50,235 nt of DNA from Cryptosporangium minutisporangium (GTDB lineage: Bacteria; Actinomycetota; Actinomycetes; Mycobacteriales; Cryptosporangiaceae). Positions 40,271-48,416 of the stretch are shown piece after piece. How positions within the stretch are numbered: position 1 is the stretch's first letter; every line of letters starts with the position of its first letter. The stretch is from the NCBI RefSeq assembly GCF_039536245.1, contig NZ_BAAAYN010000024.1, positions 26,032 to 76,266 of the forward strand, in the 5' to 3' direction. The notes under the pieces were generated by a model. It ran no database searches. It was not told the DNA's origin and saw only the letters and a program-made list of their open reading frames with translations. The position numbers and the translations under genes were made by a program.

Positions 40271-42315
40271 CGCGACGCTCCTGCGATCTGGTCGGGGGCC
40301 GGTGCGAGCGTCTCCGCGCCGGGTGCGGTCTCGGCGCCGACGGCCTCGGTGTCCCAGGTGGCGTGCGCTCGGGAGAGCTCGTCGAAACGGACGCAGAGCA
40401 CGTGCCCGGTGTGGTGGGCGGCTCGCGCCGGGAACGGCTCGGCGCAGGCGTCCTGCGCGAACTGGCAGCGGGTGGCGAATCGGCAGCCGGTCGGCCACTC
40501 GCCCGGCGGTGGCACGGTTCCCGGGATGGACGCCAACCGGAGTGGTACCGGCTCCCCCTCCGGCACGTGTGGGTTCGCTCCGAGCAGCGCCATCGTGTAC
40601 GGGTGCGCGGGCGCGTCGAGCACGCTCGGGGCGCTGCCGGACTCCACGACGGCGCCGGCGTACATCACCGCGACGTCGTCGCAGATGTCCGCGACCACGC
40701 CGAGGTCGTGACTGACCAGGATGATCGAGAGGCCGGTGTCGCGGACCAGCGCCCGGAGCAACGACAGGATCTCCGCCTGCACGGTGACGTCGAGCGCCGT
40801 GGTGGGCTCGTCGGCGATCAGGAGTTTCGGCTCGCCGGTCAGCGCCAGGGCGATGCACACCCGCTGGGCCATGCCGCCGGAGAGCTGGTGCGGGTAGCTG
40901 CGCAGCACGCGCTCCGCGTCGACGATGCCGACCTGGGCCAACAGCCCGGCGGCGATCCGGCGGGCCTCCGCCCGGCCCACCCCGCGGAACCGGCGGATCG
41001 GCTGGGTCAGCTGGTAGGACACGGAGAACATCGGGTCCAGCGCGACCATCGGCTCCTGGGAGATCAGCGCGATCTCCCGGCCCCGCACCGAGCGGGACCC
41101 GCGGCCGAGGAGTTCCCGGCCCTGCCAGCGGATCGATCCGCCGGACACCGAGACGCCCTCGGGCAGCAACCCCAGCAGCGAGCGGGCGGTCATCGTCTTG
41201 CCGCAGCCGGACTCGCCGACGAGCCCGAGGACGGTGCCCGGGCGCAGCGCGAACGACACCCCGGTGACCAGCTCCGTTCCGTCGTCCACCGCGACGGAGA
41301 GGTTGCACACCACCAGCACCGCGTCGGAGTCGTTCGGCGCGGATTCGTTCGGCGGCGCGGGTGCGGTGGGTGCCGGAATGCTCGCGGGGGCGCCGGCCTG
41401 GGCGCGGCGGCGCCGGGTCTTCCCGCTCCGGCCGGCGGGCGCGCCCTGCGCGGCGAGGGCGTCGGCCAGCTCGTTGGCGGCCACCACCGTGACCGCGAGG
41501 ACCAGGCCGGTCGGCACCATCAGCCACGGGTCGTCGAACAGGTACTTCGATGCGTCCTGGATCATGAAGCCCCAGCTGGGCTCGGGCTCGGCCGGTCCGA
41601 AGCCGAGGAACGCCAGGCCCGCGTTGATCAGCAGGCCGATGCCGAACAGCTGCGCGCCCTGCACCGCGACGACGGTCGCCATCGACGGCAGCACGTGCAA
41701 CAGGTTCACGCGCAGTGAGCTCAGCCCGTTGACCCGCGCCGCGTCGACGTAGAGCCGCTGCCGCACCGACTGGGCCACCCCGAGCAGCACCCGGTAGACC
41801 GCGGCCGAGATCAGTACACCGAGAACCGCCATGACGACGTAGAGCCGGTTGCCGATCGCGCCGATCACCGCGAGCAGCAGGATGATCAGCGGCAGCGCCA
41901 GCAGGACCTCGGTGAGCCGGCTGATCACCCGCTCGGTCGTGCGTCCGCGTTCGGCGGCGATCAGCGCCAGCGGCAGCCCGATGCCGAACGCCACGACCAG
42001 CATCAGCGCCGAGGAGAGCAGCGGCAGCGCGCCGGCGGTGAAGATCCGGCTGAGGATGTCGCGACCGAGCGGATCGGTGCCCAGCCAGTGCGCGCCCGAC
42101 GGCAGTGCGAGACGGTTGGCCAGGTCCTGCTCGTCCACGGCGTACGGCCGCCACAGCGACGCGGTGAGCGACGCGACCAGCATGAAGAGCAGCCACGCGG
42201 CGCCGAACGCACCGCCGGGACGGCGCAGGGCGGCGGGCAGGCCGCGGCGCCGCCGTACGGGCTCGGTGGCGACGCTATCCACGCTGTCGGCCGCGTCGAG
42301 AGGCAGGACGCTCAT
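40267..42315 (-). CDS. Fused ABC importer permease (DppC) and ATPase (DppD)
   Basis: The 682-residue protein joins two subunits that are usually separate. Residues about 25-290 are a DppC-type permease: GAFGAAWLLFMLVASL, HWLGTDPLGRDILSRI, the EAA-like loop VYRVLLGVAQSVRQRLYVDAARVNGLSSLRV, and LLINAGLAFLGFGP. A linker of about 60 residues rich in Ala/Pro/Arg follows. Residues about 345-682 are a DppD-type ATPase with GESGCGKT, SQEPMVALDP, LSGGMAQR, LLIADEPTTALDV, VSHDLG and the Cys-rich end CRFATRCQFAQDAC. One polypeptide therefore fixes permease and ATPase at 1:1. ATG at 42315 overlaps the first permease gene's stop. Confidence 0.93.
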   Translation of the reverse strand: MSVLPLDAADSVDSVATEPVRRRRGLPAALRRPGGAFGAAWLLFMLVASLTASLWRPYAVDEQDLANRLALPSGAHWLGTDPLGRDILSRIFTAGALPLLSSALMLVVAFGIGLPLALIAAERGRTTERVISRLTEVLLALPLIILLLAVIGAIGNRLYVVMAVLGVLISAAVYRVLLGVAQSVRQRLYVDAARVNGLSSLRVNLLHVLPSMATVVAVQGAQLFGIGLLINAGLAFLGFGPAEPEPSWGFMIQDASKYLFDDPWLMVPTGLVLAVTVVAANELADALAAQGAPAGRSGKTRRRRAQAGAPASIPAPTAPAPPNESAPNDSDAVLVVCNLSVAVDDGTELVTGVSFALRPGTVLGLVGESGCGKTMTARSLLGLLPEGVSVSGGSIRWQGRELLGRGSRSVRGREIALISQEPMVALDPMFSVSYQLTQPIRRFRGVGRAEARRIAAGLLAQVGIVDAERVLRSYPHQLSGGMAQRVCIALALTGEPKLLIADEPTTALDVTVQAEILSLLRALVRDTGLSIILVSHDLGVVADICDDVAVMYAGAVVESGSAPSVLDAPAHPYTMALLGANPHVPEGEPVPLRLASIPGTVPPPGEWPTGCRFATRCQFAQDACAEPFPARAAHHTGHVLCVRFDELSRAHATWDTEAVGAETAPGAETLAPAPDQIAGASR

Positions 42316-43253
42316 GCGGTGCGCACCTTCGGGTCCAGGGCCGCGACCACGAGGTCGAGCAGCAGGTTGACGACGACCACGACGACGGTCGCCACGACGA
42401 CGACGCTGATCAGCGCCGGGATGTCGTGCGAGGCGGCGGCGGCCTGGCTGGCCTGTCCCAACCCGGGGAGCGCGAACAGGTTCTCCACGATCACCGAGCC
42501 GCCGAACAGCGCGATGAACTGGATGCCGAGGACCGAGACGACCGGAACGCTCGCGTAGCGCAGCGCGTGCACGTAGCGGATCCGCCACTCCGGGGTGCCC
42601 ATCGCACGCAGCGTGCGGACGTGCTCCTGGGTCAGCGCTTCGCGCATGCCGACGCCTGCGGTGCGGGCGATGATCGCCGCACCGCCGACCGTCAGCGTCA
42701 AAATCGGGATCAGGAGGCTCTGCAGCCAGCCGACCGGGTCGTCGGCGAACGGAACGTAGCCGGTCGCCGGCAGCCACCCCAGCTGCAGGGAGAGCAGGTA
42801 GACCAGCAGGATGCCGACCCAGAACGCCGGCAGCGAGAGCGCGATGCCCGCGCCGGAGTTGACGATCTTGGCGAGGCGCCCGCCTCGGACGGCCGCGGTC
42901 ACCCCGAGAACGATCCCCACGACGCCGGAGAGCAACGTGGCGAGCAGGGCGATCGAGGCAGTGATCGGCAGTCGGGCGGTGAGATCGGCTCGGAGGTCCC
43001 GGCCGTCGATCAGCGAGGTGCCGAAGTCCAGGCGCAGCAGCTGGCCGATCGTGTCACCGAACTGGATCCAGAGCGGACGGTCCCAGCCGAGCGCGTGGTT
43101 CTGCTCGGCGATCTCCGCGGCGCTGGCCCCCGGCCCGGCCTTGACCGCGCCTGGGCTGCCGTCACCCACGTGGACCAGCAGGAACGTGATGAGGACCGCG
43201 GCGAACACCGTGCCGATCGCCAGGCCCAGCCGTCGTACGACGTAGGCGAGCAT
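42312..43253 (-). CDS. Opp/Dpp-type ABC importer permease (DppB-like)
   Basis: The 313-residue permease has six membrane spans and the DppB opening MLAYVVRRLGLAIGTVFAAVLITFLLVHV. It has the LRLDFGTSL region, a periplasmic loop, the EAA-type coupling loop TAGVGMREALTQEHVRTLRAMGTPEWRIRYVHALRYA, and a last span near LLLDLVVAALDPKVR. It forms the channel with the DppC half of the fused protein. It lies 81 bp after the binding-protein gene, separated by a 15-bp-stem hairpin. GGAGCCCC serves as a weak ribosome site. Confidence 0.93.
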   Translation of the reverse strand: MLAYVVRRLGLAIGTVFAAVLITFLLVHVGDGSPGAVKAGPGASAAEIAEQNHALGWDRPLWIQFGDTIGQLLRLDFGTSLIDGRDLRADLTARLPITASIALLATLLSGVVGIVLGVTAAVRGGRLAKIVNSGAGIALSLPAFWVGILLVYLLSLQLGWLPATGYVPFADDPVGWLQSLLIPILTLTVGGAAIIARTAGVGMREALTQEHVRTLRAMGTPEWRIRYVHALRYASVPVVSVLGIQFIALFGGSVIVENLFALPGLGQASQAAAASHDIPALISVVVVATVVVVVVNLLLDLVVAALDPKVRTA

Positions 43254-43293
43254 CTGGGGCTCCTCGTCCGGGTTAGGGAGTCCGGGGATGGGG

Positions 43294-43328
43294 AGCCGGT
43301 GGCCGCGGGCGTGCCGCGGCCACCGGCT
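43294..43328 (-). terminator. Intra-operon hairpin after the substrate-binding protein gene
   Basis: The 15-nt arms at 43294-43308 (AGCCGGTGGCCGCGG) and 43314-43328 are perfectly complementary with a 5-nt loop. The element sits 7 bp after the binding-protein stop and before the permease. Such hairpins in binding-protein operons usually act as partial terminators or as 3' stabilisers that raise binding-protein mRNA over permease mRNA. Confidence 0.8.
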
Positions 43329-43334
43329 GCGGCG

Positions 43335-44885
43335 TCAGCTCGCCGGCTTCAGGCTGGAGAGCACCAGGTAGTTGTTGGTGCCGGCGTAGGAGGGCGCGGC
43401 GACCTTGGTCTTGTTGTAGCCGGTGTAGGTGAAATCCTCGTAGATCGGGATGTACCAGCCACCGTTCGTGAGCGCGGCGTTGAGGTCCTTGAGCGCGGCC
43501 TCCTGGTCGGCGCCGGTGGTGCCCAGCGACTTGCCGAGCGCGGCGTCGATCTTGGGGTCCTTGGCCTTCTGCTGATTCATGAACCCGCCGTAGACCACTC
43601 CGGCGACGAACCCGGCCGGGTTGCTGCCGACGGCGAACGGGCCGAAGCCGAGCGGCTCGGTGTTGGTCGCGGCGAAGACCTGGTCGGTCGAGGTCGCGGT
43701 CTTGACCTTCATCGTGACCCCGATCGCCGACCACTGCTTCTGGACCGCGATCAGGTCCTCGGTCGGCTGGCCCGCGATCGTGATCTCGAACGAGAAGCCG
43801 TTCGGGTAGCCGGCCTTCGCCAGGAGCTGCTTGGCCGCCGCGGGGTCGTACGAGTAGGTCTGGTTGAGGCTCGGGTCGAAGCCGGTCGCGTCCGACGGGA
43901 AGAGCTGCTTGGTGCCCTTGGAGCCCTGGTGCAGCGTCTTGACGATCGTCGCGTCGTCGATCCCCCGGAGCAGCGCCAGCCGCACCTCGGGCTTGGCGAA
44001 CGCGGGGTTGGTCTTGCCCTGCTTGTCCCAGACCGGGAACCCGACGATCGTGCCGCCGACCTTGACGGTTCCGGCCCGGGACTGCACCAGCTCCACGACG
44101 CTCGGCTTGAGGATGCCGGCCACGTCGGTCTGGCCGGAGATCACCGCGTTCGCCAGCGACTGGGCGTCGAGGATGACCTTGACGACGATGTGGTCGTACG
44201 CCCACCGCTCGGCGTTCCGGTCGTCGGACTGCTTGTCGAGCGTGTAGACGCTCGCCTTCGTCGTCTTGCCGGTGTTGAGCGTGTAGGCGCCGGAGCCGTC
44301 CGGCTTGGTCAGCAGCGAGTCGGGGTTCGCGATGCCGTCCGGCCCGATGATCGCACCGGCGGTGTCGGCCAGGTTGTTCTCCGGCGTCGCCTGGGGCGCC
44401 TTCCAGGTGATGACGACGGTCTTCGGGTCGGGCGCGGCGACATCGGTGATCTCGCTGGCACCGCCCGGCGCGAGCGAGCCGTACGCGACCAGGTCCTTGT
44501 CGCTGCGGCGGTCGAGGTTGGCCTTGACGACGGTCGAGTCCAGCTTCTTGCCGTCGGTGAACGTGACGCCGTCGCGCAGCGTCAGCGTGGTCTTGAGGTT
44601 GTCCGGGCTGTTCGAGAACTTCTCGACCAGCTCGGGCTGCGCCTTGCCCTCGGTGTCGAGGACGAACAGGGCGTCGTAGAGGGCACCGAAGAACGTGTAC
44701 TGGCCCTGCGAGTAGAGGAGCGGGTCGTAGCCGGTCGGGGCCGCGTCGGCGTCGAGCGCGATGGTGACGGTGTCGCTGGCGCTCTGGCTGCTGCTCCCAC
44801 CGCCGTTCCCACCGCAGGCGGCGAGCGTGGTGAGGGCGAGAGTGGTGGCGAGTGCCACCCCGATCCGAGCTGTGAATCGTTTCAT
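43335..44885 (-). CDS. ABC importer substrate-binding lipoprotein (SBP family 5)
   Basis: The 516-residue protein has a lipoprotein signal (MKRF, hydrophobic core, lipobox TLAAC with Cys24), a Gly/Ser linker, and the SBP_bac_5 fold. Its markers are DPLLYSQGQYTFFGALYDALFV, LRDGVTFTDGKKLDSTVV, and VRLALLRGIDDATIVKTLHQGSKG. It is tethered outside the membrane and delivers substrate to the Opp/Dpp-type permeases. Family 5 proteins bind peptides, nickel, or oligosaccharides and glycosides. The two rhamnosidases and the GH3 enzyme in the same operon favour rhamnosylated glycosides; this is inference. GAAGGAGCCCGGAG precedes the ATG. Confidence 0.93.
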   Translation of the reverse strand: MKRFTARIGVALATTLALTTLAACGGNGGGSSSQSASDTVTIALDADAAPTGYDPLLYSQGQYTFFGALYDALFVLDTEGKAQPELVEKFSNSPDNLKTTLTLRDGVTFTDGKKLDSTVVKANLDRRSDKDLVAYGSLAPGGASEITDVAAPDPKTVVITWKAPQATPENNLADTAGAIIGPDGIANPDSLLTKPDGSGAYTLNTGKTTKASVYTLDKQSDDRNAERWAYDHIVVKVILDAQSLANAVISGQTDVAGILKPSVVELVQSRAGTVKVGGTIVGFPVWDKQGKTNPAFAKPEVRLALLRGIDDATIVKTLHQGSKGTKQLFPSDATGFDPSLNQTYSYDPAAAKQLLAKAGYPNGFSFEITIAGQPTEDLIAVQKQWSAIGVTMKVKTATSTDQVFAATNTEPLGFGPFAVGSNPAGFVAGVVYGGFMNQQKAKDPKIDAALGKSLGTTGADQEAALKDLNAALTNGGWYIPIYEDFTYTGYNKTKVAAPSYAGTNNYLVLSSLKPAS

Positions 44886-45240
44886 GTCGCTCCGGGCTCC
44901 TTCGCCTGAAACGGAGGGGGTTCTGGGGGTTCCGGGGTCGCCGGTGAGTTGGGGGTGTGCTGCCGCCGAGGCGTCGGCCCGGCTTGGGCGCCAACGATGC
45001 GATGCGGCTCACAGCGGTGTCCCGGAGGTTGCCGGTCAATGAAATACAAATTGTGGTGCGCGCCTCATCGGTGACCCCGAGATGACACCCGTGACGCCTG
45101 CGTCTCCCAGCGCGCCAGGCGGCGGGGGGGATTCGCCTGCCGCTCAATGGCAAGGCCACTAGGACGGCGCGGCCGTCACCCGTGAGCATCGCCGCACGGC
45201 GCCGTGACCGGCGCCACAGCATCACGTGCGGAGGTAATCA
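44886..45240. promoter_or_regulatory. Divergent regulatory region between importer operon and esterase
   Basis: This 355-bp gap separates the minus-strand importer operon from the plus-strand esterase-GH1 genes. It holds the only markedly A/T-rich patch nearby (45037-45056, CCGGTCAATGAAATACAAAT), where promoters for either side could lie. Small dyads such as TCACC/CGTGA-type (45176-45185) occur but none is convincing. The esterase ribosome site GGAGG is at 45231-45235. No regulator gene, transposon or RNA was recognised. Confidence 0.4.
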
Positions 45241-46215
45241 GTGCCGATCCACCCGCAGATCGCGGCGAAGCTCCCCCTGCTCGAGGGCATCACCTCGTTC
45301 GAGGCCGCCATGACCGACCCGGCGCAGCGCGCGCTACTAGACGAGTTCCTGATGATCACCGGCGCGCCGGAACCGCCGCAGGTCGCGACGCGCGACGAAA
45401 CCGTCGCCGGTCCGCACGGCCCGGTGCCGGTGCGGATCTACGAGCCGTCCACGCCCGGCCCGGACCGCCCCGCTCTGGTCTGGATGCACGGCGGCGCTTT
45501 CGTCGGCGGCGACCTGGCGATGCCCGAGGCCGACTGGACCGCTCGGCAGATCTGCGACCGCGCCGGGACCGTCGTCGTCAGCGTCGACTACCGGCTCTGC
45601 CACGGCGGGGTGCACTACCCGGTGCCGCACGACGACGTGGTCGCCGCGTTCCGCTGGGTGCGCGAGAACGCCGAGACCCTCGGCGTCGACACCGCGCGGC
45701 TCTCGATCGGCGGCGCCAGCGCCGGCGGCAACCTGGCGATCGGCGCCGCGCTGAAACTGCGCGACGCGGACGGCCGCCCGCCGGTGGCGCTGCTGGCGCT
45801 CTACCCGGTGGCCCACGCCGTGCTACCCCCCGCGTCGGCGTCGCTGGCCGCGGACATGGCCGCGATCCCCGCCGTCCTGCGCTTCGCCCCACCCCAGACG
45901 GCCTGGATCAACCAGAACTACCTCGGCGGCCCGCTGAGCACCGCCGACGGCTACGCGTTCGGCGCGCACGCCGTCCTGGAAGGACTGTGCCCGACGCTGG
46001 TGATCAACGCGGAGTACGACGACCTGCGCCCGTCCGGCGAGGACTTCGCCGCGCGCTGCGCGCGGGCAGGCGTCGACGTGCGCCAGCTCACCGCGCCCGG
46101 CATGCTGCACGGCTTCCTCAACAGCCGCCCCGACCTGGAGCCGGTCGGACACGCGCTCGACGTGATGGCGGAGGTCGTGACCGGAAGCCGGATCACGGCG
46201 CCGCTACCCGCGTGA
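45241..46215 (+). CDS. HSL-family (alpha/beta fold-3) esterase/lipase
   Basis: The 324-residue protein is a family IV (hormone-sensitive-lipase-like) esterase. The oxyanion motif is VWMHGGAFVGGD (about 80-91), nucleophile GGASAGGNLAIG with Ser at about 160, acid EYDDLRPSG (Asp at about 261), and His in PGMLHGFLNS (about 291). It hydrolyses short acyl esters. Beside glycosidases it may deacylate plant glycosides or hemicellulose sugars; that is inferred. GTG at 45241 has a GGAGG site. It is cytoplasmic. Its stop overlaps a tiny GH43 remnant (GTGA), then GH1. Confidence 0.92.
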   Translation: MPIHPQIAAKLPLLEGITSFEAAMTDPAQRALLDEFLMITGAPEPPQVATRDETVAGPHGPVPVRIYEPSTPGPDRPALVWMHGGAFVGGDLAMPEADWTARQICDRAGTVVVSVDYRLCHGGVHYPVPHDDVVAAFRWVRENAETLGVDTARLSIGGASAGGNLAIGAALKLRDADGRPPVALLALYPVAHAVLPPASASLAADMAAIPAVLRFAPPQTAWINQNYLGGPLSTADGYAFGAHAVLEGLCPTLVINAEYDDLRPSGEDFAARCARAGVDVRQLTAPGMLHGFLNSRPDLEPVGHALDVMAEVVTGSRITAPLPA

Positions 46216-46298
46216 CACCGAACCCGCTGCTCCCCGGGTTCCACCCCGACCCGAGCGTCGTCCTCGTGGACGGCGTGTACTACCGCGGAGTCTTCTGA
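46212..46298 (+). pseudogene. 28-codon N-terminal remnant of a GH43 glycosidase
   Basis: GTG at 46212 overlaps the esterase stop and opens a 28-residue frame containing NPLLPGFHPDPSVVLVDGVYY, then RGVF and a stop. The N-P-x-x-x-G-F-x-P-D-P-S-(I/V)-x-x-x-x-x-x-Y-Y sequence is the hallmark start of GH43 beta-xylosidases/arabinofuranosidases, which carry a catalytic Asp in the PDPS motif. Everything after YY is gone. The stop then overlaps the GH1 start (TGATG). A large in-frame gene appears to have been deleted, leaving the coupled overlaps intact. Confidence 0.7.
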
Positions 46299-47470
46299 TG
46301 ACCACTTTCCCCGACGGCTTCCTCTGGGGCGCGGCCACCGCGTCGCACCAGGTCGAGGGCGGCAACGTCAACAACCACTACTGGCAGTGGGAGCACGAGG
46401 AGCACTCCCCGTTCGCCGAGAAGAGCGGCGACGCCGTCGACCACTACCACCGGTGGCGCGAGGACCTGGACCTGCTCGCCGGCGTCGGGGCCAACGCCTA
46501 CCGCTTCAGCCTCGAGTGGAGCCGGATCGAGCCGGAGGAGGGCGAGATCTCCCGCGCCGCCCTCGACCACTACCGGCGGATGATCGACGGCTGCCGGGAC
46601 CGCGGGCTGGCCCCGGTCGTGACGCTGTGCCACTTCAGCACGCCGCGTTGGTTCCACAACGACAGTTCGTGGCTCGGGCCGAAGTCCGGCGATCGGTTCG
46701 CCCGCTTCACCGAGGTCACCACACCGATCCTCGGCGACGCCGCGTACGTCGTGACCCTCAACGAGCCGAACCTCGCCGCCGCGCTGCCCGTCCTCGGCGC
46801 GATGGCGGCGCGCGGCGAGGCGGTCAAGGGCCTGCCCAAGCCCGACCAGGCGCTGACCGACGCGTTCCTCGCCGCGCACCGCCGCAGCCTGGAGGTGTTG
46901 CGGGGCGCCGGCTCGCCGCCGGTCGGCCTCGCGCTGGTCGGCCAGGAGTGGATCGCCGAGGACGGTGGCGAGGAGCGGATGGCCGAGCACCGTGCCGCGT
47001 TCGAGGACCAGTTCCTCGACGCGGCCGCCGACGGGGACTTCGTCGGCATGCAGGTCTACAGCTGTGCGCGCATCGGACCGGACGGGCCGGTCGCGCCGAA
47101 GCCCGAGCTGGTGACCCAGGCCCACATGGAATACCGGCCGCAGGCGCTCGGCGCCTCCGTCCGCCGGGTGCGGGAGGTGCTGCCCGACCTGCCGATCCTG
47201 ATCACCGAGAACGGCATCGCCACCGCGGACGACGCCCAGCGCATCGCCTACACCGAAGGGGCGCTGCGCGGACTCGCCGCGGCGATCGCCGACGGCGCCG
47301 ACGTGCGCGGCTACCTCCACTGGAGCCTGTTGGACAACTTCGAATGGTTCTCGGGTTACGCGCCGACGTTCGGCCTCGTCGCCGTCGACCGGACGACGTT
47401 CGTCCGGACGCCGAAGCCGAGCCTGGTGTGGCTGGGCGGTGTCGCCCGCCGGAACGGATTCCCGGGGTGA
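46298..47470 (+). CDS. Compact GH1 beta-glucosidase
   Basis: The 390-residue GH1 enzyme has FPDGFLWGAATASHQVEG (family opening), YRFSLEWSRIEPEEG, TLCHFSTPRWF, the acid/base Glu156 in TLNEPN, and the nucleophile Glu304 in LITENGIA, then YLHWSLLDNFEWFSGY near the end. It is about 60 residues shorter than usual, with only 148 residues between the two catalytic Glu, so loops around the barrel entrance are trimmed. It probably cleaves beta-glucosides freed from imported glycosides. No signal peptide. It starts in the TGATG overlap with the GH43 remnant and ends at a hairpin terminator. Confidence 0.93.
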   Translation: MTTFPDGFLWGAATASHQVEGGNVNNHYWQWEHEEHSPFAEKSGDAVDHYHRWREDLDLLAGVGANAYRFSLEWSRIEPEEGEISRAALDHYRRMIDGCRDRGLAPVVTLCHFSTPRWFHNDSSWLGPKSGDRFARFTEVTTPILGDAAYVVTLNEPNLAAALPVLGAMAARGEAVKGLPKPDQALTDAFLAAHRRSLEVLRGAGSPPVGLALVGQEWIAEDGGEERMAEHRAAFEDQFLDAAADGDFVGMQVYSCARIGPDGPVAPKPELVTQAHMEYRPQALGASVRRVREVLPDLPILITENGIATADDAQRIAYTEGALRGLAAAIADGADVRGYLHWSLLDNFEWFSGYAPTFGLVAVDRTTFVRTPKPSLVWLGGVARRNGFPG

Positions 47471-47482
47471 TCGCCCGAGCGT

Positions 47483-47520
47483 TGTGCGTTCCGGCAGGGC
47501 ATAGGTCGCCGGAACGCACA
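47483..47520. terminator. Bidirectional terminator between GH1 and FHA genes
   Basis: TGTGCGTTCCGGC (47483-47495) pairs perfectly with 47508-47520 across a 12-nt loop. Flanking CGAGCG (47476-47481) and CGCTCG (47522-47527) lengthen the stem after one mismatch. It separates convergent genes ending at 47470 and 47532. Confidence 0.85.
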
Positions 47521-47531
47521 CCGCTCGGCGA

Positions 47532-48344
47532 TCAGGTCGCGCTGCCGGCTCGCAGGGTGAGCCGGGTCCAGGCACCGACGTGGACGGTCGCGCCGTCGGT
47601 CAGCACGACGGGCTGCTCGGCGTCGATGGGATCGGTGCTGCCGTTGACGTAGGTGTGGTTGGTGGAGCGGAGGTCGATCACCGACCAGCGGCCGTCCGGC
47701 TGGGGCAGCAGCAGCGCGTGCGTGTGCGAGACCGCCGGGTCCTCCGGGGGGCCGACCAGGTCGATGTCGGGGTAGATGCCGCGCGACCGGCTCCGCCTGC
47801 CGATGAGCATCTGCTGCCCGGAGAGCGGGAACCGACGCTCGGGGCAGAACAGCGGGAACGTGACCGTGCCGGCGTCCGGGCCGTTCATCGCGCGGACCCG
47901 CTCGAAGTACTCGCGGTCCGCGGTGACCACCACCCACCACTCCCCCGCGGGAGACGCGTCCGCGGGAGACGCGTCCGCGGGAGGCGCGTCCACCGCCGAC
48001 GGAGCCGACGGCACCCCCGGAGCCGACGGAGCCGGATCGGCAGGGACGACCGGCGCCGCGAGGGAGTCGTGACCACACTCCTCGCAGAACCGCCCGTTCA
48101 GCGGCGCACCGCACTCCGCACAGACGGTCGCCGCCCCCGTCCCGGCGGCCCCACCCCCGGAAGCGGCGGCCCCACCCGCGGACGCGGCGCGCCCACTCCC
48201 GGACGCGGCGCGCCCACTCCCGGACGCGGCGCGCCCACTCGGGGACGCGGCGGGCGACTGCCCGACCGATCCGGACAGCCGCGTGCCGCACTCGTCGCAG
48301 TAGTCCGTCGCGTCGGACTCGTGACCTCTCGGGCAGACAACCAT
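47532..48344 (-). CDS. Double zinc-ribbon and FHA-domain protein
   Basis: The 270-residue protein has a first zinc knuckle at C4...(C-D-E-C) about 16-19, a low-complexity GRAASGS linker, a second ribbon CAECG...CEECG (about 74-90), and a Pro/Ala/Asp linker. The C-terminal FHA domain has QQMLIGRRSRSRGIYPDIDL, SHTHALLL and STNHTYVNGS. FHA domains bind phosphothreonine, so it likely reads the output of a Ser/Thr kinase. It follows a VWA gene and a PP2C gene on the same strand. It is cytosolic. The two linkers are built on in-frame DNA repeats. Confidence 0.9.
   Translation of the reverse strand: MVVCPRGHESDATDYCDECGTRLSGSVGQSPAASPSGRAASGSGRAASGSGRAASAGGAAASGGGAAGTGAATVCAECGAPLNGRFCEECGHDSLAAPVVPADPAPSAPGVPSAPSAVDAPPADASPADASPAGEWWVVVTADREYFERVRAMNGPDAGTVTFPLFCPERRFPLSGQQMLIGRRSRSRGIYPDIDLVGPPEDPAVSHTHALLLPQPDGRWSVIDLRSTNHTYVNGSTDPIDAEQPVVLTDGATVHVGAWTRLTLRAGSAT
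47947..47990 (-). repeat. In-frame 15-nt repeat encoding PADAS in the FHA protein
   Basis: Units of the form GGGAGACGCGTCCGC are repeated about three times in tandem, giving the linker PPADASPADASPAGE on the minus strand. The unit length keeps the frame if copies are gained or lost. Confidence 0.75.
48179..48250 (-). repeat. In-frame 21-nt repeat encoding GRAASGS in the FHA protein
   Basis: Three near-identical 21-nt units of the form GGACGCGGCGCGCCCACTCCC stand in tandem and give the heptapeptide GRAASGS between the two zinc ribbons. Flanking variants (GGAAGCGG..., GGGGACGCGG...) look like degenerate further copies. The copies are so alike that this tract is probably recent or unstable. Confidence 0.8.
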
Positions 48345-48416
48345 GGCAGCGATCTCCTGGAGCGTGGCGATCCCCGGACGGAGCCGCCGGGAGGGACGAG
48401 GCGGGTGCCGACGGGA

